A stretch of DNA of 64,000 nt from contig JAINUG010000031.1 of the NCBI GenBank assembly GCA_029706075.1, forward strand, positions 310,001-374,000, written 5' to 3'. A model generated the notes under the pieces. That model worked only from the letters and a program-made list of their open reading frames with translations. It was not told the origin of the DNA and searched no databases. Positions within the stretch are counted from its first letter, which is position 1. Every line of letters begins with the position of its first letter. The translations under genes and the position numbers were made by a program. Below are positions 24,820-37,835 of the stretch, in pieces. The DNA comes from Aldrovandia affinis (lineage: Eukaryota > Chordata > Actinopteri > Notacanthiformes > Halosauridae).

Positions 24820-25716
24820 AATTTTATTTTCCAATTTTACCTCGTTTTCTCCCAATTTGGTAGCCAATTACCCGTGTGCTTAGTTCAATCCCCCTTCCCT
24901 CATAGTTCGCTGCCGTAGTCCTGTGACCGGCAGTGACAACCCTACACACCTGCCAGACCTCTCCGTTCTGCTACCTCAGGACGCCTGGCACCTCCCCCCC
25001 CCTCCGCACCTGTGCTTCCCGGTCACGTCTCCTGTCGATTCTGGCTCCACGATGGTGGAATGACCTTCCCCTGGGAGTCAGAACAGCTGAGACCCTGGCC
25101 ACCTTCAAGCGACTGAAGACTCACCTCTTCAGGGTGCACCTCTCCCTGTAGTCCGGTTTTGTAAGCTTAGGGATGTAGCTGTTTAGTATTGCACTCTTGT
25201 CTACTTGTTTATGTATTGGATTAGGTTTAGGCATTATTTTGTCTATTTTCTGCTCTGTTTTATTGCTGCCTTTGAATTGTGGCTACAGATTTACCTACAG
25301 GGTCCTAGCTTAACTATGTGGTTACTCCTAGCACCTGGAACTGTACTTCCCACTAGGGTGGCTTTCAGCTAAACTGTTCTTGACTACGGTTAACACTTTG
25401 TTGTACGTCACTCTGGATAAGAGCGTCTGCCAAATGCCTGTAATGTAATGTAATGTAATGACAAGGGCGTAGCGCTGCCTCTTCCAAGACAACACTTGTC
25501 GTGCCGTCGACTGTAATTCTGTCGTGCCGTCAAACCACTCCTGTGCGCAGTGAACTGTGTGTGTCGGCTTCCCTCCCTCCTCCCTGGGGCGGACATCCAA
25601 TTGCCGCCCCGATGGCACTCCCGGCCTGAGCCGACTCTGGCGGGACGGGGAATTGAACCCCGGTCTCCGTGGCCAGTATTGAACATTGTAACCACTGGAC
25701 CACGTGGGAGGCCTAA
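24820..25716 (-). mobile_element. tRNA-headed SINE, family A, split by a LINE
   Basis: The SINE lies on the minus strand: head at 25716 (CCTCCCACGTGGTCCAGTGG), B box GGGGTTCAATTCCCC, body GGATGTCCGCCCCAGGGAGG, and 3' end at about 24820 in ATTGGGAGAAAACGAGG. It is cut into 24820-24939 and 25459-25716 by a LINE insertion. Joining these halves across the duplicated TGACAA restores the same order as in the uninterrupted copy at 37455-37835. Several short open frames that cross it are by-products. Confidence 0.8.
24940..25458 (+). mobile_element. L2/UnaL2-type LINE, 5'-truncated insertion
   Basis: The plus frame encodes the very C-terminus of a LINE ORF2: LAPRWWNDLPLGVRTAETLA followed by TFKRLKTHLFRVHLSL and stop at 25151. 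The 3' UTR ends with the GGATA hairpin (25409-25425, one mismatch in the stem), CTGCCAAATGCC and (TAATG)n. The insertion is flanked by TGACAA at 24934-24939 and 25459-25464. It split the SINE above, so it is the younger of the two. Confidence 0.8.
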
Positions 25717-25744
25717 AATGGACCAAGCATTGTGATTGGCTGAA

Positions 25745-27058
25745 AGGCGTCATATATATATATATACTTAAATCGCACATCGCGGATCTCGATGAACGAA
25801 ATATTCAAGTTGAATCTGTATTGGTTACATTGTGTACTTTGCAGAGAACAAAATGACGTAATGACAAAATGACGGTCAATAGAAACCAAAATCATTAACC
25901 CATTGAGGGCTGGATTCAAAATCACACCGAAAATCAAAGTGAAAAATTGAGATCACAGGCGTGAATTTCATCACTACAACTCATAATGTGGCTCAGTAGT
26001 GTGTATGGCCCCCACATGCCTGTATGCACTCCTGACAACGTCTGGGCATGCTCCTGATGAGATGGCGGATGGTGTCCTGGGGGATCTCCTCCCAGACCTG
26101 GATCAGGGCATCAGTGAGCTCCTGGACAGTCTGTGGCACTACTTGGCGGTGGCGGATGCACCGCTACATAATGTCCCAGACATTGGATTCAGGTCTGGGG
26201 AACGTGAGGGCCAGTCAATGGCATCAATGCCTTCTTCATCCAGGAATTGCGTCCACACTCTGGCCACATGAGGCCGGGCATTGTCCTGCACCAGGAGGAA
26301 CCCAGGGCCCACTGCACCAGCGTATGGTCTGACAATGAGTCTGAGGATTCCATCCCGGTACCTAACAGCAGTCAGGGTACCGTTGGCTAGCACGTGGAGG
26401 TTTGTGCGGTCCTCCAAGGATATGCCTCCCCAGACCATCACTGACCCACCAAAACTGGTCATGCTGGATGATGTTGCAGGCAGCATAATGTCCGCCACGG
26501 CGTCTCCAGACTCTTCCACGTCTGTCACGTGCTCAGTGTGAACCTGCTCTCATCTGTGAAGAGAACGAGGCGCCAATGGCGAACCTGCAAATTCTGGTGT
26601 TCTCTGGCAAATGCCGATCGAGCTGCATGGTGCTGAGCTGTGAGCTGTGAGACTGTGCTGGGAGACACAGCAAACCTTCTTGCGATGGCACGTATGGATG
26701 TGCCATCCTGGAGGAGCTGGACTACCTGTGCAACCTGAATGGGCTGCAGGTACCGCCTCATGCTACCAGTAGTGACAAGGGCACTAGCAAAATGCAAAAC
26801 TAGAGAAAAATCTGTCAGGAAGGATAAGAAGAGAGAAATGGTCTGTGGCCACCACCTGCAAAACCATTTACTTTTTGGGGGTTGTCTTGCTGTTGCCTCT
26901 CCTGTCCAACTGTTGTCACTTTCATTTGCACCAAAGCAGGTGAAATTGATTTACAATCGTTTACGCTTCCTAACTGGACAGATCGATATCCCAGAAGTTT
27001 AATTGACTTGGTGTTATACTGTGATGATTAAGTGTTCCCTTAATTTCTTTGAGCAGTG
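25745..27058 (-). mobile_element. Tc1-like transposon, decayed
   Basis: The 5' end in transposase orientation is at 27058 (CACTGCTCAAAGAAATTAAG, next to TA 27059-27060). Homology runs left to about 25762, where the outermost bases of the other terminal repeat are replaced by a TA microsatellite (25748-25767). The interior holds the transposase relic described separately. The terminal motif and protein belong to a Tc1-like family that I know to be abundant in fish. Confidence 0.8.
26139..26797 (-). pseudogene. Tc1-like transposase, broken
   Basis: The N-terminal piece (26797-26525) starts MRRYLQPIQVAQVVQLLQDG and has the paired-like HTH RAIARRFAVSPSTVSQL. It then jumps directly to TAQHHAARSAFAREH, so roughly 60-70 residues of DNA-binding domain are deleted. 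The first catalytic Asp is kept in LFTDESRF. After a frame break the second piece (26528-26139) has GGSVMVWGGIS and LVQDNARPHVA with the second Asp. Next comes WPSRSPDLNP, after which a small deletion removes the Glu expected 34 residues after that Asp and shifts the frame. The element cannot make an active enzyme. Confidence 0.8.
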
Positions 27059-27060
27059 TA

Positions 27061-29029
27061 TAATAACACCTGTTCACCCGGACTTAATATATAATATCAC
27101 TCCACTAGTTACAATATTATTACAACAACAACACAGTACCGGGAACAATATCAACAATACAGTAATATAACAGTTTTAATGTTACTTTTAAACACAAAGT
27201 GCATTTAACTTGAGACAGCTAGCTACCCAGTCGTCAAGCACTACAGTGTGCTGGGTACATCCCCTGACGAAATCGAAACTTAACAGTTACTTTAGGAACT
27301 GTACAGTTAATGGCAATTTAACAGACAGATGTTAGCTAACATTAATAAGCTTGCTAGCTGCTAGCCTTTCAGCAATTTCTGCAATAATGATCATATACAT
27401 AGCCAAACAACTTGGTTTTCATCTAACCGCATTAAATGCAAGTTATGGATATATTAACTTAGCAAGCTCTATTTAAATGGAGTAATCACCGACAACACAC
27501 ATTCCTCCAGTTCAAATACATCAATGGTGTCTAATTATACCTTGGAGCCAAGCGACATAGGACAATTAGCTATTTTGGACATTTCCAAACAAATATCAAT
27601 AACCATAACCTAGGTATTAGCTAGCTGCTACTCTCGAATGTTACAGAGTTGTGGTAAGTAACGTAGCTAGCTAGATGGCCAGCCTACTACTAGCCATCAT
27701 GGCTAAGGGATTGATGGCCCTCTGCTTTGCCTGGGGCCTAACAACATCCCTTCACCGCGACTTTATTCACGATAAAGCACGGCCTTATGTGCCTTATTGC
27801 TTAACAAAAAAATGTTCGCTAGCTTACTGCTAGGTTTTGCCTTTTCAAGACATTTGCCGCAGTGATTAGTTTGGTACAAATCAGCAACAAATCCCCTTCT
27901 TTGTGGAAATCAACAAAGCACTGCAAAATAAACATAGGGGATCTCCTTGACAAAAAACAAAGGTATTCAAGGTGTAATTTGTCCTCAAAAAAATCTGAAA
28001 CTGAAATAGAACATTCTATTTCAATTTCAAAAATCCCTGTGCCAGCATTGTTGTAAGCATAGGATGTAAGCGTCAAAGGGCAAGCCAGGAAACAAGCATT
28101 TATTCTCAACTGTAACTGCATTACTTGTGTCTTCAACATTTTGTTTACAACATGTCCATGAATAAATGAAGTGTAACACACTGGTATATACTGGTTATAT
28201 ACACAATTATGGGAAACATCCTTATGTTATTATCATTTGATTACCTTTTGGTGAAAAACTGGAAATTAAATTCAAAAACTATATTTTAATGGGAAATAAT
28301 TGTTGCTAAAAAGATGTAAAAGACAGAAAATTCACACACCAACCTTTATCTTGACCTAGGCACTTAGGCTTCCAACGCACAATGCTTTAATACCAGCTAT
28401 GGTATTGTAACTATGTTGGTCTACTTCAAATACTGTACTTACAACTGGGCAGGCTGCCGAGGATTCAATCAAATCAAATCAAATTCAATCAAATCTTTTC
28501 TCCTTGAATCAACAACAAAATCTATTATTTTCAGAGCAAAACAGGACTTAAAGAGTTGATTCATTTTTAACAAGTATGTGTCTTGTTACTTTCTAGTAAT
28601 TAATGCTCTATAAAAGAAACGAAAGGAACCATAACACCCGGTACCAATGCCAAACTCTGACTAAAAATAGTCAGATGAGATGGAAAAATAGTCAGATGAG
28701 ATGAAAATTGAGCTTTTTGGCCATATGCACCAGAAGTCAATTTTAGCATCAGAAGGACACTCGTGTTGAAAAGAAACTATAGCCCCCTTCCCACATGGAT
28801 TCCAAAACATTGCAAGGTTCAATTATCCAGGTAAGGTAGTGTTTTTTCATCGTTCCCATATAGGTCTCCTATCTGGATAAAAATCTGTATACAGTCGGTT
28901 TCCACATTACATGATCGTTCCGGATAGATTAGTCAATGCAGGATGTATTTATTTGAATAATTTTTTTTTGCAGGCTTTGGGCCTTCTGTCTCATTATACC
29001 TTGTTCATGTAGGATGTCTGTTATTTTAT
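27061..29029. other. Non-coding stretch, possible unresolved DNA-element debris
   Basis: Rich in GCTAGCTA-type motifs. CTTTATTCACGATAAAGCACGG (hairpin of CTTTAT and ATAAAG at about 27761-27777) resembles CTTTATTAGAATAAAGCGCG near 29738-29757 in the same orientation; this may mark parts of one element family. A (CAAAT)n-like tract lies at about 28466-28495 and a 22-bp tandem duplication at about 28665-28705. The minus-strand frame 27819-28181 has no recognisable domain. Confidence 0.35.
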
Positions 29030-29030
29030 T

Positions 29031-29252
29031 ATTATTATTACATTATTACAGGCATTTAGCAGACGCTCTTATCCAGAGCGACTTACAGTTGACATTTCTT
29101 TACAATCCATTTATACAGCTGGATATTTACTGAAGCAATTCAGGTTAAGTACCTTGCTCAAGGGTACAACGGCAGTGTCCCACCTGGGGATTGAACCTGC
29201 AACCTTAACGTTACAAGCCCAGTTCCCTAACCATTATACCACACTGCCTGCA
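29031..29252 (-). mobile_element. V-SINE-like SINE with L2-type tail
   Basis: On the minus strand the head begins GGCAGTGTGGTATAATGGTT. It has a good B box (GGTTCAATCCC), then the core TACCCTTGAGCAAGGTACTT, and ends in the perfect hairpin CGCTCTGGATAAGAGCG (29064-29080) followed by CTGCTAAATGCCTGTAATAA. Length and structure fit the vertebrate V-SINE group, whose tails match L2-clade LINEs. Any duplication is hidden in ATT-rich flanks. Confidence 0.7.
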
Positions 29253-29819
29253 TCTTTGACGGTGCCACAGAGCTGTAGGTTCATTTCATGGTCTGCGCGG
29301 ATAGACAAAATTTCCCTTGTCTCGGAGTCCCAATTTCCAGACATGTTCAGTAATTAAAACAAAGACACTTCTAACTACCGTTAGGAGTTACAATGGATTT
29401 TGATGCTGAGGACACTGAACCCCCCTGCCCATTTATTTATAACCTTTCAAGAGTCAACTGACAAAGGTTACACATTTCCTAACTATGTACATAGAAGACA
29501 AAACTACTGGCAATGTTAAATACTACCCAGCTATCAATCGGCTAGCTAGCTAATGTTCACTATTTGGACATTTTGCATAATATAATCAGATTTTTATACC
29601 GCAGTTAATTGCTATCAGATAGATAAATGTGTAATGTTAGGAAAATAGCCTCCATAGACGAGCATCAGTAGCTAGCTGGATTTGAAATGCTAGTTCGCTA
29701 AGTCAAGAGACTTTGATGTTTCATTATAACAGTGCTCCTTCTTTATTAGAATAAAGCGCGAGGCATCGGGAAGTACAATCAATGCATCAGAATCACACGG
29801 GGGTTATTCTCAACGCATA
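29253..29819. other. Spacer, nothing recognised
   Basis: No gene or repeat boundary seen apart from the CTTTATTAGAATAAAG hairpin near 29738-29753. Confidence 0.4.
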
Positions 29820-29932
29820 CACACAATGACGGCACTCCCGGCCAAAGCCGACACTTGGCGAGACGGGGAATTGAACCCCGGTCTCCGTGGCCAGCGTCGG
29901 ACGTTGTAACCACTGGACCACGCGGAAGGCCC
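29820..29932 (-). mobile_element. tRNA-headed SINE, family A, head fragment
   Basis: Minus strand: CCTTCCGCGTGGTCCAGTGG, CCACGGAGACCGGGGTTCAA (B box) and CGTCTCGCCAAGTGTCGGCT, then the copy stops in the CCGGGAGTGCCG block. Only the Pol III promoter part remains. It abuts the Tc1 relic to its right. Confidence 0.7.
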
Positions 29933-29935
29933 CAG

Positions 29936-30450
29936 GAAGCTGAAACTTGACCGCAAATGGATCTGTCAACAAGACCATTCCAATCATACCCCAAAATCAA
30001 CCAATAAATGGTTAGCTGGCCACAAAATTACTGTTATGCAATGGTCATCTCAGTCTCCAGACTTGAACCCTATCAACAATGTATGGTTTGAATTGAAGAG
30101 GGCAGTACACAAGTGCAGACCAGCATTATGAAAGATTCTGTATCCCCCCAATATGTTCACCATCTCATAAAACACTATAGAAGATGACATATTAATACAG
30201 ATGCATTTTTGATGGATTTTATTTAAAATAACTTTTAAGGGTATTAATAATTGTGACATTTTTGTGGAAAAAATATGACTTGTTAAAGAAAATATTTTTA
30301 TCTGAATAATTGTATTAGTGTAAAATGATATAATTTTACCATTATTTTGATAATATTATATTTCTCATAACCTCTACTGTTTATTTTATAAAGCCTTTTT
30401 TGCTCACTTTCATCAAGAGTTCCAATAATTCTGGATCTGTCTGTATCCCT
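29936..30450 (+). pseudogene. Tc1-like transposase C-terminus and 3' terminal region
   Basis: The plus frame reads KLDRKWICQQDHSNHTPKST, then KWLAGHKITVMQWSSQSPDL and NPINNVWFELKRAVHKCRP. The QQDxxNHT and [10 protein letters not shown] motifs are those of the second Asp and the Glu region of DD34E enzymes, but the Glu position is Asn. AT-rich sequence follows and shares GTTTATTTTATAAAGCCTTC-like and TTTGCTCAC blocks with the end of the element at 57414-58306, so both belong to one family. The 5' part is missing. Confidence 0.6.
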
Positions 30451-30710
30451 TACATTGGATTTATTATGATTTGTTTGTGATGACCTAACTTGGCAGCCAT
30501 ATTGGATTTTGTGGTCCAACCATGCAACCTATCAGTTCATACATTTCTGGTGTCCTAAGATGTGATTCAATGTCTTCTACAATGCCCTGTCCTGTCAATA
30601 ATAAACTATCTGGATTCTGTAGCTTTTTGTAAAAAGTGTCAGAAGACGAAGTAGGCGCAGAGTGCCTGCACATATTCTGCATTTGCCCCCTAATAATAAT
30701 ATTAAGAATA

Positions 30711-31086
30711 TGGGCCCCCCGGGTGGTGCAACTGGTAAAGGCATTTGTTCTAAGTGCAGATTGCCCATCAGCCTGGCTCCAGCCGGGAGTCCTGTTCAGG
30801 GACGGCGATTGGCTGCCCACCCCAGGAGGAGGGGGGAGGGAAGCCGACATGAGCTTGCCGCATGCACAGAAAACCCTTTGTGTGTATTGGAATCACAGTC
30901 AATAGTTGCATGAGTTCCTTGTCAAAGGAGGTGGTATGGCGTCTTGGTCACTGCCGGTCCCAGAGTAGTGACTGGTCCCATAGTTGCAGATGGTGGGCTC
31001 GCGGGGGGATAGTTGATTGAATAGAGGGTACAATTGGCCACAAATTGGGAGAAAAAAACAGGGGAAAAATCTGAAATAAATGTATA
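30711..31086 (+). mobile_element. tRNA-headed SINE, family B variant, full length
   Basis: Bounded by a 16-bp duplication with one mismatch (AATAATATTAAGAATA at 30695-30710 and AATAATACTAAGAATA at 31087-31102). The head reads GGTGGTGCAACTGGTAAAGG, the body GGCTGCCCACCCCAGGAGGA, and the tail TACAATTGGCCACAAATTGG and then A-rich sequence. The first half of the head differs from the other copies, so it may represent a subfamily. Confidence 0.75.
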
Positions 31087-31102
31087 AATAATACTAAGAA
31101 TA

Positions 31103-31691
31103 GGTAGGAGCAGAAGAATAAGATGGAGAAGGATGAGAAGGAGAAGAAGAATAAATATGATGCAGAGTGTGTAAAAGAAGAAGACATTGTACCAAGGTGC
31201 CTTGTTGTCCATGTGCAGGAAATAGGTAAGAGTGATAGGTAGGTTTTGCTGGAGTTACCCCTAAACTCAAAATACTTTTATTTCTGACCTCACATCCTGG
31301 ATCACATCCTGGAACATTTGTGGTCAGCATCTCACCCCCCAGTTTTGATCTACTGAAACCACCATCTAATGCACCAGCTGTAGCAGCCGAACACCCAATG
31401 AGCTATACCTGGGGCCTTAAGACAACTGGAAACAGTATATTTGATGGCAGAGGGTAAGAAAAAATGTCGTTCATAATGTAAGACCACCTGTGAGAGAATA
31501 TTACTGACATGAATAATATATACTATATATTTCTTTATCGGAAAAAAATAAAACACAAGAAGACAAACCACTAGTTAAACATGTATAATTACCCAAGTTA
31601 GTACTATTTGCCAAATAATTACTAAGATCTGTCACTTACATTCTTCATGTTTGGAAAAAAACCCAGATCTTGTTCAACAGATACACAAAGA
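31103..31691. other. Spacer with purine-rich tract
   Basis: An imperfect AG/GAA-rich tract (GAGAAGGATGAGAAGGAGAA) runs at about 31105-31165. The minus-strand frames across it are low-complexity Phe/Ser/Leu strings, not genes. Confidence 0.45.
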
Positions 31692-31693
31692 TA

Positions 31694-33165
<1,472 letters not shown>

Positions 33166-33167
33166 TA

Positions 33168-35340
33168 TTAGCAATCAAAATGGAAATGTATCTGCTTTGA
33201 GTAAAAATACATTTAGGCAAGAGAATCTTGTGGCCGCAAGCAGTACATTTATCAGAAAAGCATTGCAGTCTCATTTGATCTTAAATTGTCTAAAGAATAG
33301 AAATGTATCAATTATAACATATAAATTATAACCTAGATTTTGCCAAACAAATTAATGCTTTGATGGCTGTATTTTCCCCTTTAAATTCTTTGTTTTTTAA
33401 TGTCTTCCTTATTAAATCTCCATGAAAGCTTTGTTATCTGTCATATCTGATAATCATTTCCTCTTTCCATTCTTAATAAACACATTTGAAAAGGAAATGG
33501 CTGACAGCAAAGCTCTGGCAAAGTTATCTCTATAATACATAATGGACAGCTGAGGAATCAGACCAATTACTCCCAGCACAGACATTAATGACAAACTTAT
33601 GAAAACTAATTAAATATAAGGGCTCCTGCACTACAACAGCAAAACCCATGTTAGCCATTACGGACATGCATAGTAATCAAAGAATAGGTTTGATTGCCAG
33701 CTCTGCCATTCAATGTAGACACCTAATGTGCTTTTATATACAGGACCTCTCAAATGACTTTGTGAATTCTTCTGTTTTGAAAATTCATAGCAAATATTTG
33801 TTGATACCTATTTTTGTCATGACATTTATCATACTTTGAAAAAGTCCCATATAAAGGAACCCTGAGTTATACAAAACCGTTTGAGATGCTAAAACAAGGA
33901 AATGTATGCTACTGTATTCTTAATACTCCTTTTTCAGTATAACTGAGTATGATCATAGGAGTGGTTGTACATGATGATTTACTATCTTATGGCATGCTAC
34001 AAAACACTACTGTGTCATAGCATACATGCGCCGGTGTGGTAACACAGTGTCAGCCAATCCAACCGGTTCTCTATTAAGAACATTATAAAGCATGAGCACT
34101 GCCGTCGTAACCTTTAAAGCTTTCAAACAGAAAAGGATAGATTGATCCATTCCAGATAATCCCATGTCACTCTGTAGCAGTGATGGATTTCAGATCTTTC
34201 ACAGACCATGCGGTCAGCTTAGAAGAGGAAGACAGGTAAATTGGCCGCGACACCCCCGTCACCTGGACCGATGCCCTGATTTTCATTTCCCTGCTCACTC
34301 TAGCACATCTCATTTCATCAGGCCAGCCCAGGTGCAGCTCTATGGTAGTCTCAGGATTGCGAGGTCGCGATGGAGCGGGGCAGATGCGCTAATGAGGGGG
34401 CGTGTGCGTAATGCTCACAGAACAAAAGGGGGGGACCTGCTCTGACATGAGATCAGGCAAAGCCTCAGGGGCCAAACCGGTCCTGGTCCAACAGAACAGC
34501 ATCTTACCAGGTCTGTGGAGACACACGGACGAAAAAAACATTTCCAAATGCTGGCACTCAGCCATGTTCCCCGTACAGCCTTTGCAGTTACCTGTGCAAA
34601 AAAAATGATGAATATACACATCTCCTGCTACGCCAGTTGCTGTGAAACATCACTTCTGATGATTAATGGAAATTAAGATAATACTAATAAGATATAATAT
34701 ACATATGACAGCTGAAAAATAGTAATTTGTAAGTCATTTCCCAGTTGAGCCAGCGATACGCTATCTAACAGGCATACGGCAGCAAAACAAGAGAGCATTA
34801 TTGCAGCTGTTTACTGCAAAGATTCATTAAAAAGTCATCGGGCATATGCGGAACCACCTTGTGCACCTTAGTAATTGGTCTTCAGGGAAATTCTTCATTG
34901 AGGTCATCAAAGCTGAAATCCCACTGCCACTAAAATGAATGGCACCGATGAACATTAAACTCGTCCTTACTGCCTTCAATAAATATAGGCTCATGTTTGA
35001 CTGGTCTTTATTAAGTCTTACCTCCATATCATACACAGCACAACAATTACGTAATCAGAGGTTATTTAATGAATTTTGCTCTGCTCTTTTATATCACTCA
35101 CAATCATACTATGGTAAAAACAATTCCCAATGTGATGATGTATAAAATAGTTGTTTGAGTGAGCATGTTCTTTGTTCATTAAGTATTCTGTAATGTAAGT
35201 ATACTGAACCTTTCAAGACCTTTAAATCCAAAAGGTTGTGTTACAGATGTAATGTAGTAATGCAACAGGATCATAACTGCTATATCACACCCAAGAGAGA
35301 AGCCATAGCTTCCTATAGACTACTGCTGCTGGCATAGTGC
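33168..35340. other. Non-coding stretch with one GC-richer block
   Basis: Mostly AT-rich. At 34190-34620 the sequence is GC-richer and a possible 44-base micro-exon (TTTCAG before 34193, CAGGTAAAT after 34236) can be drawn on the plus strand with a frame reading SFTDHAVSLEEEDR. I have no family for it and give it low weight. Confidence 0.3.
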
Positions 35341-35535
35341 ACTGATTAACCTTACATGACTGTGTGTGTTTATGTTTGCATGCGTATTTTAGTGCCTGTC
35401 CATCTATGAATGAGTACATGCGTAGGTGTGTGTTAGTACACGCATGTGTTTGTGTGTCTGTGTGCACGTCAGTGCATGCGCGTATGTGTGTGTGTGCATG
35501 TGTGAGTGTGTGTGCATTTGTGTGTGAGCCCTTGA
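35341..35535. repeat. GT-rich interrupted microsatellite
   Basis: Imperfect TGTGTG and TGCATG runs. The Cys/Val- and His/Thr-rich frames on the two strands (35285-35660) are products of the repeat. Confidence 0.8.
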
Positions 35536-35869
35536 AGACTCTTGTTGTCTCTTGTGTGCTGTTGAACAATCACTGGGGGCTGTATGTGCTGTGTGTTGCT
35601 GAACTCTTAATGGAGAATATTTTCTGTGCGATATTAAAAGTTACCACTGTGTGTGGCTAATTGTTTGTACTAGAAGGTGTTTGCTGTGAGGCAGGGAGTT
35701 GAATACCTGGGTCCCTTGCACTTAGCTTAACATCTTAATATCGCTGTTGGAGATACAGAAATCTGTATACATCTCAAAAACTATGCATATCTTGAAAAAT
35801 AAACAACCTCAGTGAGAGTGTAAGCAACTATTATGAGGGCCAGGCAGAAGCAAAAGCCCCAATGAGCTG

Positions 35870-36035
35870 AAAATTGTGATATATTTCTATAATTACACAT
35901 GCCTCAATTTGTAAAGCTACACAATGAGATTACAGTCCTGTGGCCGAGGTCCTCAGGGGATAGTGTTGTCTCCTATTCTGTTCACCTTGTACACAATACT
36001 GCAGATTGCAATATGAACCATGAATACTATCACGT
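35870..36035 (+). mobile_element. LINE reverse transcriptase fragment (5' piece)
   Basis: With one frame slip the plus strand reads PQFVKLHNEITVLW and then GPQGIVLSPILFTLYT. This is the G-x-PQG-x-x-LSP-x-LF-x-LY signature of the reverse transcriptase fingers/palm of non-LTR elements. It stops at the terminus of the composite element at 36039. A downstream piece of what looks like the same ORF appears from about 38640. Confidence 0.55.
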
Positions 36036-36785
36036 ACAGGGCCCTAGTTTGTGGAGGAGGGTAGCGAAACTGCACTAGTGTAGTGTAATTGCTAGTTTTG
36101 CCCGTAGCAAACTGAATATTTCTTGCTTCCATCCAGTTTGGTAGTTTCGTGCTCAGCAGTAAAGGCATTTGCGGCAACATGGATTGGGCAGCACAATGAG
36201 GCATGTATCAATTAAAACATTAGGAGTGGTGCAAGTTTCATGTGTCATAATTTGTTTGCATTTTCGTCCACCCAGACGACCTCTTAATTCAAACGCAGGC
36301 TGTTATGTGCTTGTTTGGTGATGTTATTAATGGGAACATATGAACAGACAGCAGATATGTGATAAATACCCCATCCCAGAAGTCTGTTTTGTGGATGTTC
36401 TGTATTTCACCTCAGTCTGAGGCAAATAGTTCAATAAACAACTATTTGAAATACAATCCGTATTCAACAAAGCAGTTCAAAGTATTTGAGCTTTGCACTT
36501 GTAAGGAGTGGTTCAATACACTTGAATGAGAGAGAGACATCTCTACACCCATGTAATTGTGTAACATACATGTTTTAAAAAAATATATATGTATGCATAT
36601 ATGTATGTTAAATATTAAACGTTCACTATAATAAAATGTAGGGTACATAATTGGGCGGTGTAACATCGGGCAATGCCCTGAGTGAATTCAGAGGTTGGAT
36701 ATGTTTGCATGGAAGAGGAGGGACCTTACAATGAGGAATAATAATGAATGAAAAAGAATGAGGCGATTGGTGGTGATTTTGTTGG

Positions 36786-37265
36786 GCTGTAGGTAGGGCT
36801 GTGATGGTATGAAATTTTCATGGTATGATAATCGTACTACTCAAAATCACGGTTTTTGGTATATCACTGTATCGGTTTTTAAGCAAAAAAAAAGTATCAC
36901 ACACAGTTTACAACTTTATTTTATGGCTCTTTGCAGATGTATATACCATTTTAATTCAAAAATAAAACAAAAAAAGCAACTGAATATAGCTCACTCCTTG
37001 TAATTGTATGTTTAAATCAATTCCAACCATTCATTTTGCGAATTAAGTAACAATTTTGCGTTATCAGTTTATCGGATCTACTATTTTTAGCTACTCACTT
37101 TTTCCATTGTGGCATAACGTGAAAGATGATGCTCAGGTGGAATGCAAGGTTTGATGTGTTCCCTCTTCTGGCCATTACATGTTTCCCACATTCTCTACAG
37201 ATGAGAGATTCATTCTCAACAACAACACCATCTTTCTTTCTGAATCCAAAGTGAGTCCACACGGA
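36786..37265 (-). pseudogene. hAT element remnant with BED zinc finger
   Basis: On the minus strand 37262-37085 reads VWTHFGFRKKDGVVVENESL, then ICRECGKHVMARRGNTSNLA and FHLSIIF-H. This is the BED finger consensus (aromatic W..F, C-x2-C, GNTSNL, H-L, H) of ZBED and hAT transposases. It ends in a stop a few codons later. The plus-side end at about 36795 (GGGCTGTGATGGTATGAAAT) looks like a hAT-type terminus, though its partner was not found. The catalytic domain is absent. Confidence 0.6.
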
Positions 37266-37454
37266 TGAACGAGATCAAATCCTATAAAAAGCCTGTGTTA
37301 CGCCACCCCTTTTATGTGCATTTGCTCATAGCTCTTTCGGAAAAACCATTGTTGACAGAACGAGTCGATAACCACCTTTGTGAGACAGGTTAGCCGTAAT
37401 TGCCTTTGTTAGGCTTTGCGTTGTCAGCTAACACAAAGATACCCTGACTATGTT

Positions 37455-37835
37455 TTTTAAAAAATCATTTTATTTTTCTGATTTTACCCCGTTTTTCTCC
37501 CAATTTGGTAGCCAATTACCCGCTGTGCTTAGTTAAATCCCCCTTCCCTCATAGTTCGCTGCCATAGCCCTGTGATGGGCAGTGACAAGGGCGAAGCACT
37601 GCCTCCTCCGAGACAGCACTCATCGTGCCATCGACTGTAATTCCAGTACCCCAGAACCACTTCTGTGCGTAGCAAACTGTGTGTGTCGGCTTCCCTTCCC
37701 TCTCCCCGGGGCGGACAGCCAATTGCCGCCCTGATGGCACTCCCGACCAGAGCCGACTCTGGTGAGACGGGGGATCGAACCCCAGTCGCCGTGGCCAGCA
37801 CCGGACATTGAAACCACTAGACCACGCGGGAGGTC
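37455..37835 (-). mobile_element. tRNA-headed SINE, family A, full-length reference copy
   Basis: A perfect 16-bp duplication ATACCCTGACTATGTT at 37439-37454 and 37836-37851 fixes the ends. Minus strand: head GACCTCCCGCGTGGTCTAGT, perfect B box GGTTCGATCCC, body GGCTGTCCGCCCCGGGGAGA, AAGCCGACACACACAGTTTG, and 3' end GTAATTGGCTACCAAATTGG GAGAAAAACGGGG. The long perfect duplication and consensus promoter suggest it is among the younger SINE insertions here. The overlapping minus-strand open frames (37529-37817) are not genes. Confidence 0.9.

Noticed and set aside
24733..25737. AAGCATTGT near both sides of the SINE as its target duplication
   Set aside because: The copies are not adjacent to the SINE ends (about 60 bases off on the left), so they are probably coincidental.
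25328..25780. 150-residue minus-strand open frame
   Set aside because: It crosses the SINE/LINE junction and reads SINE sequence; not a gene.
35285..35660. His/Thr-rich and Cys/Val-rich frames on opposite strands
   Set aside because: Product of the GT-rich simple repeat.
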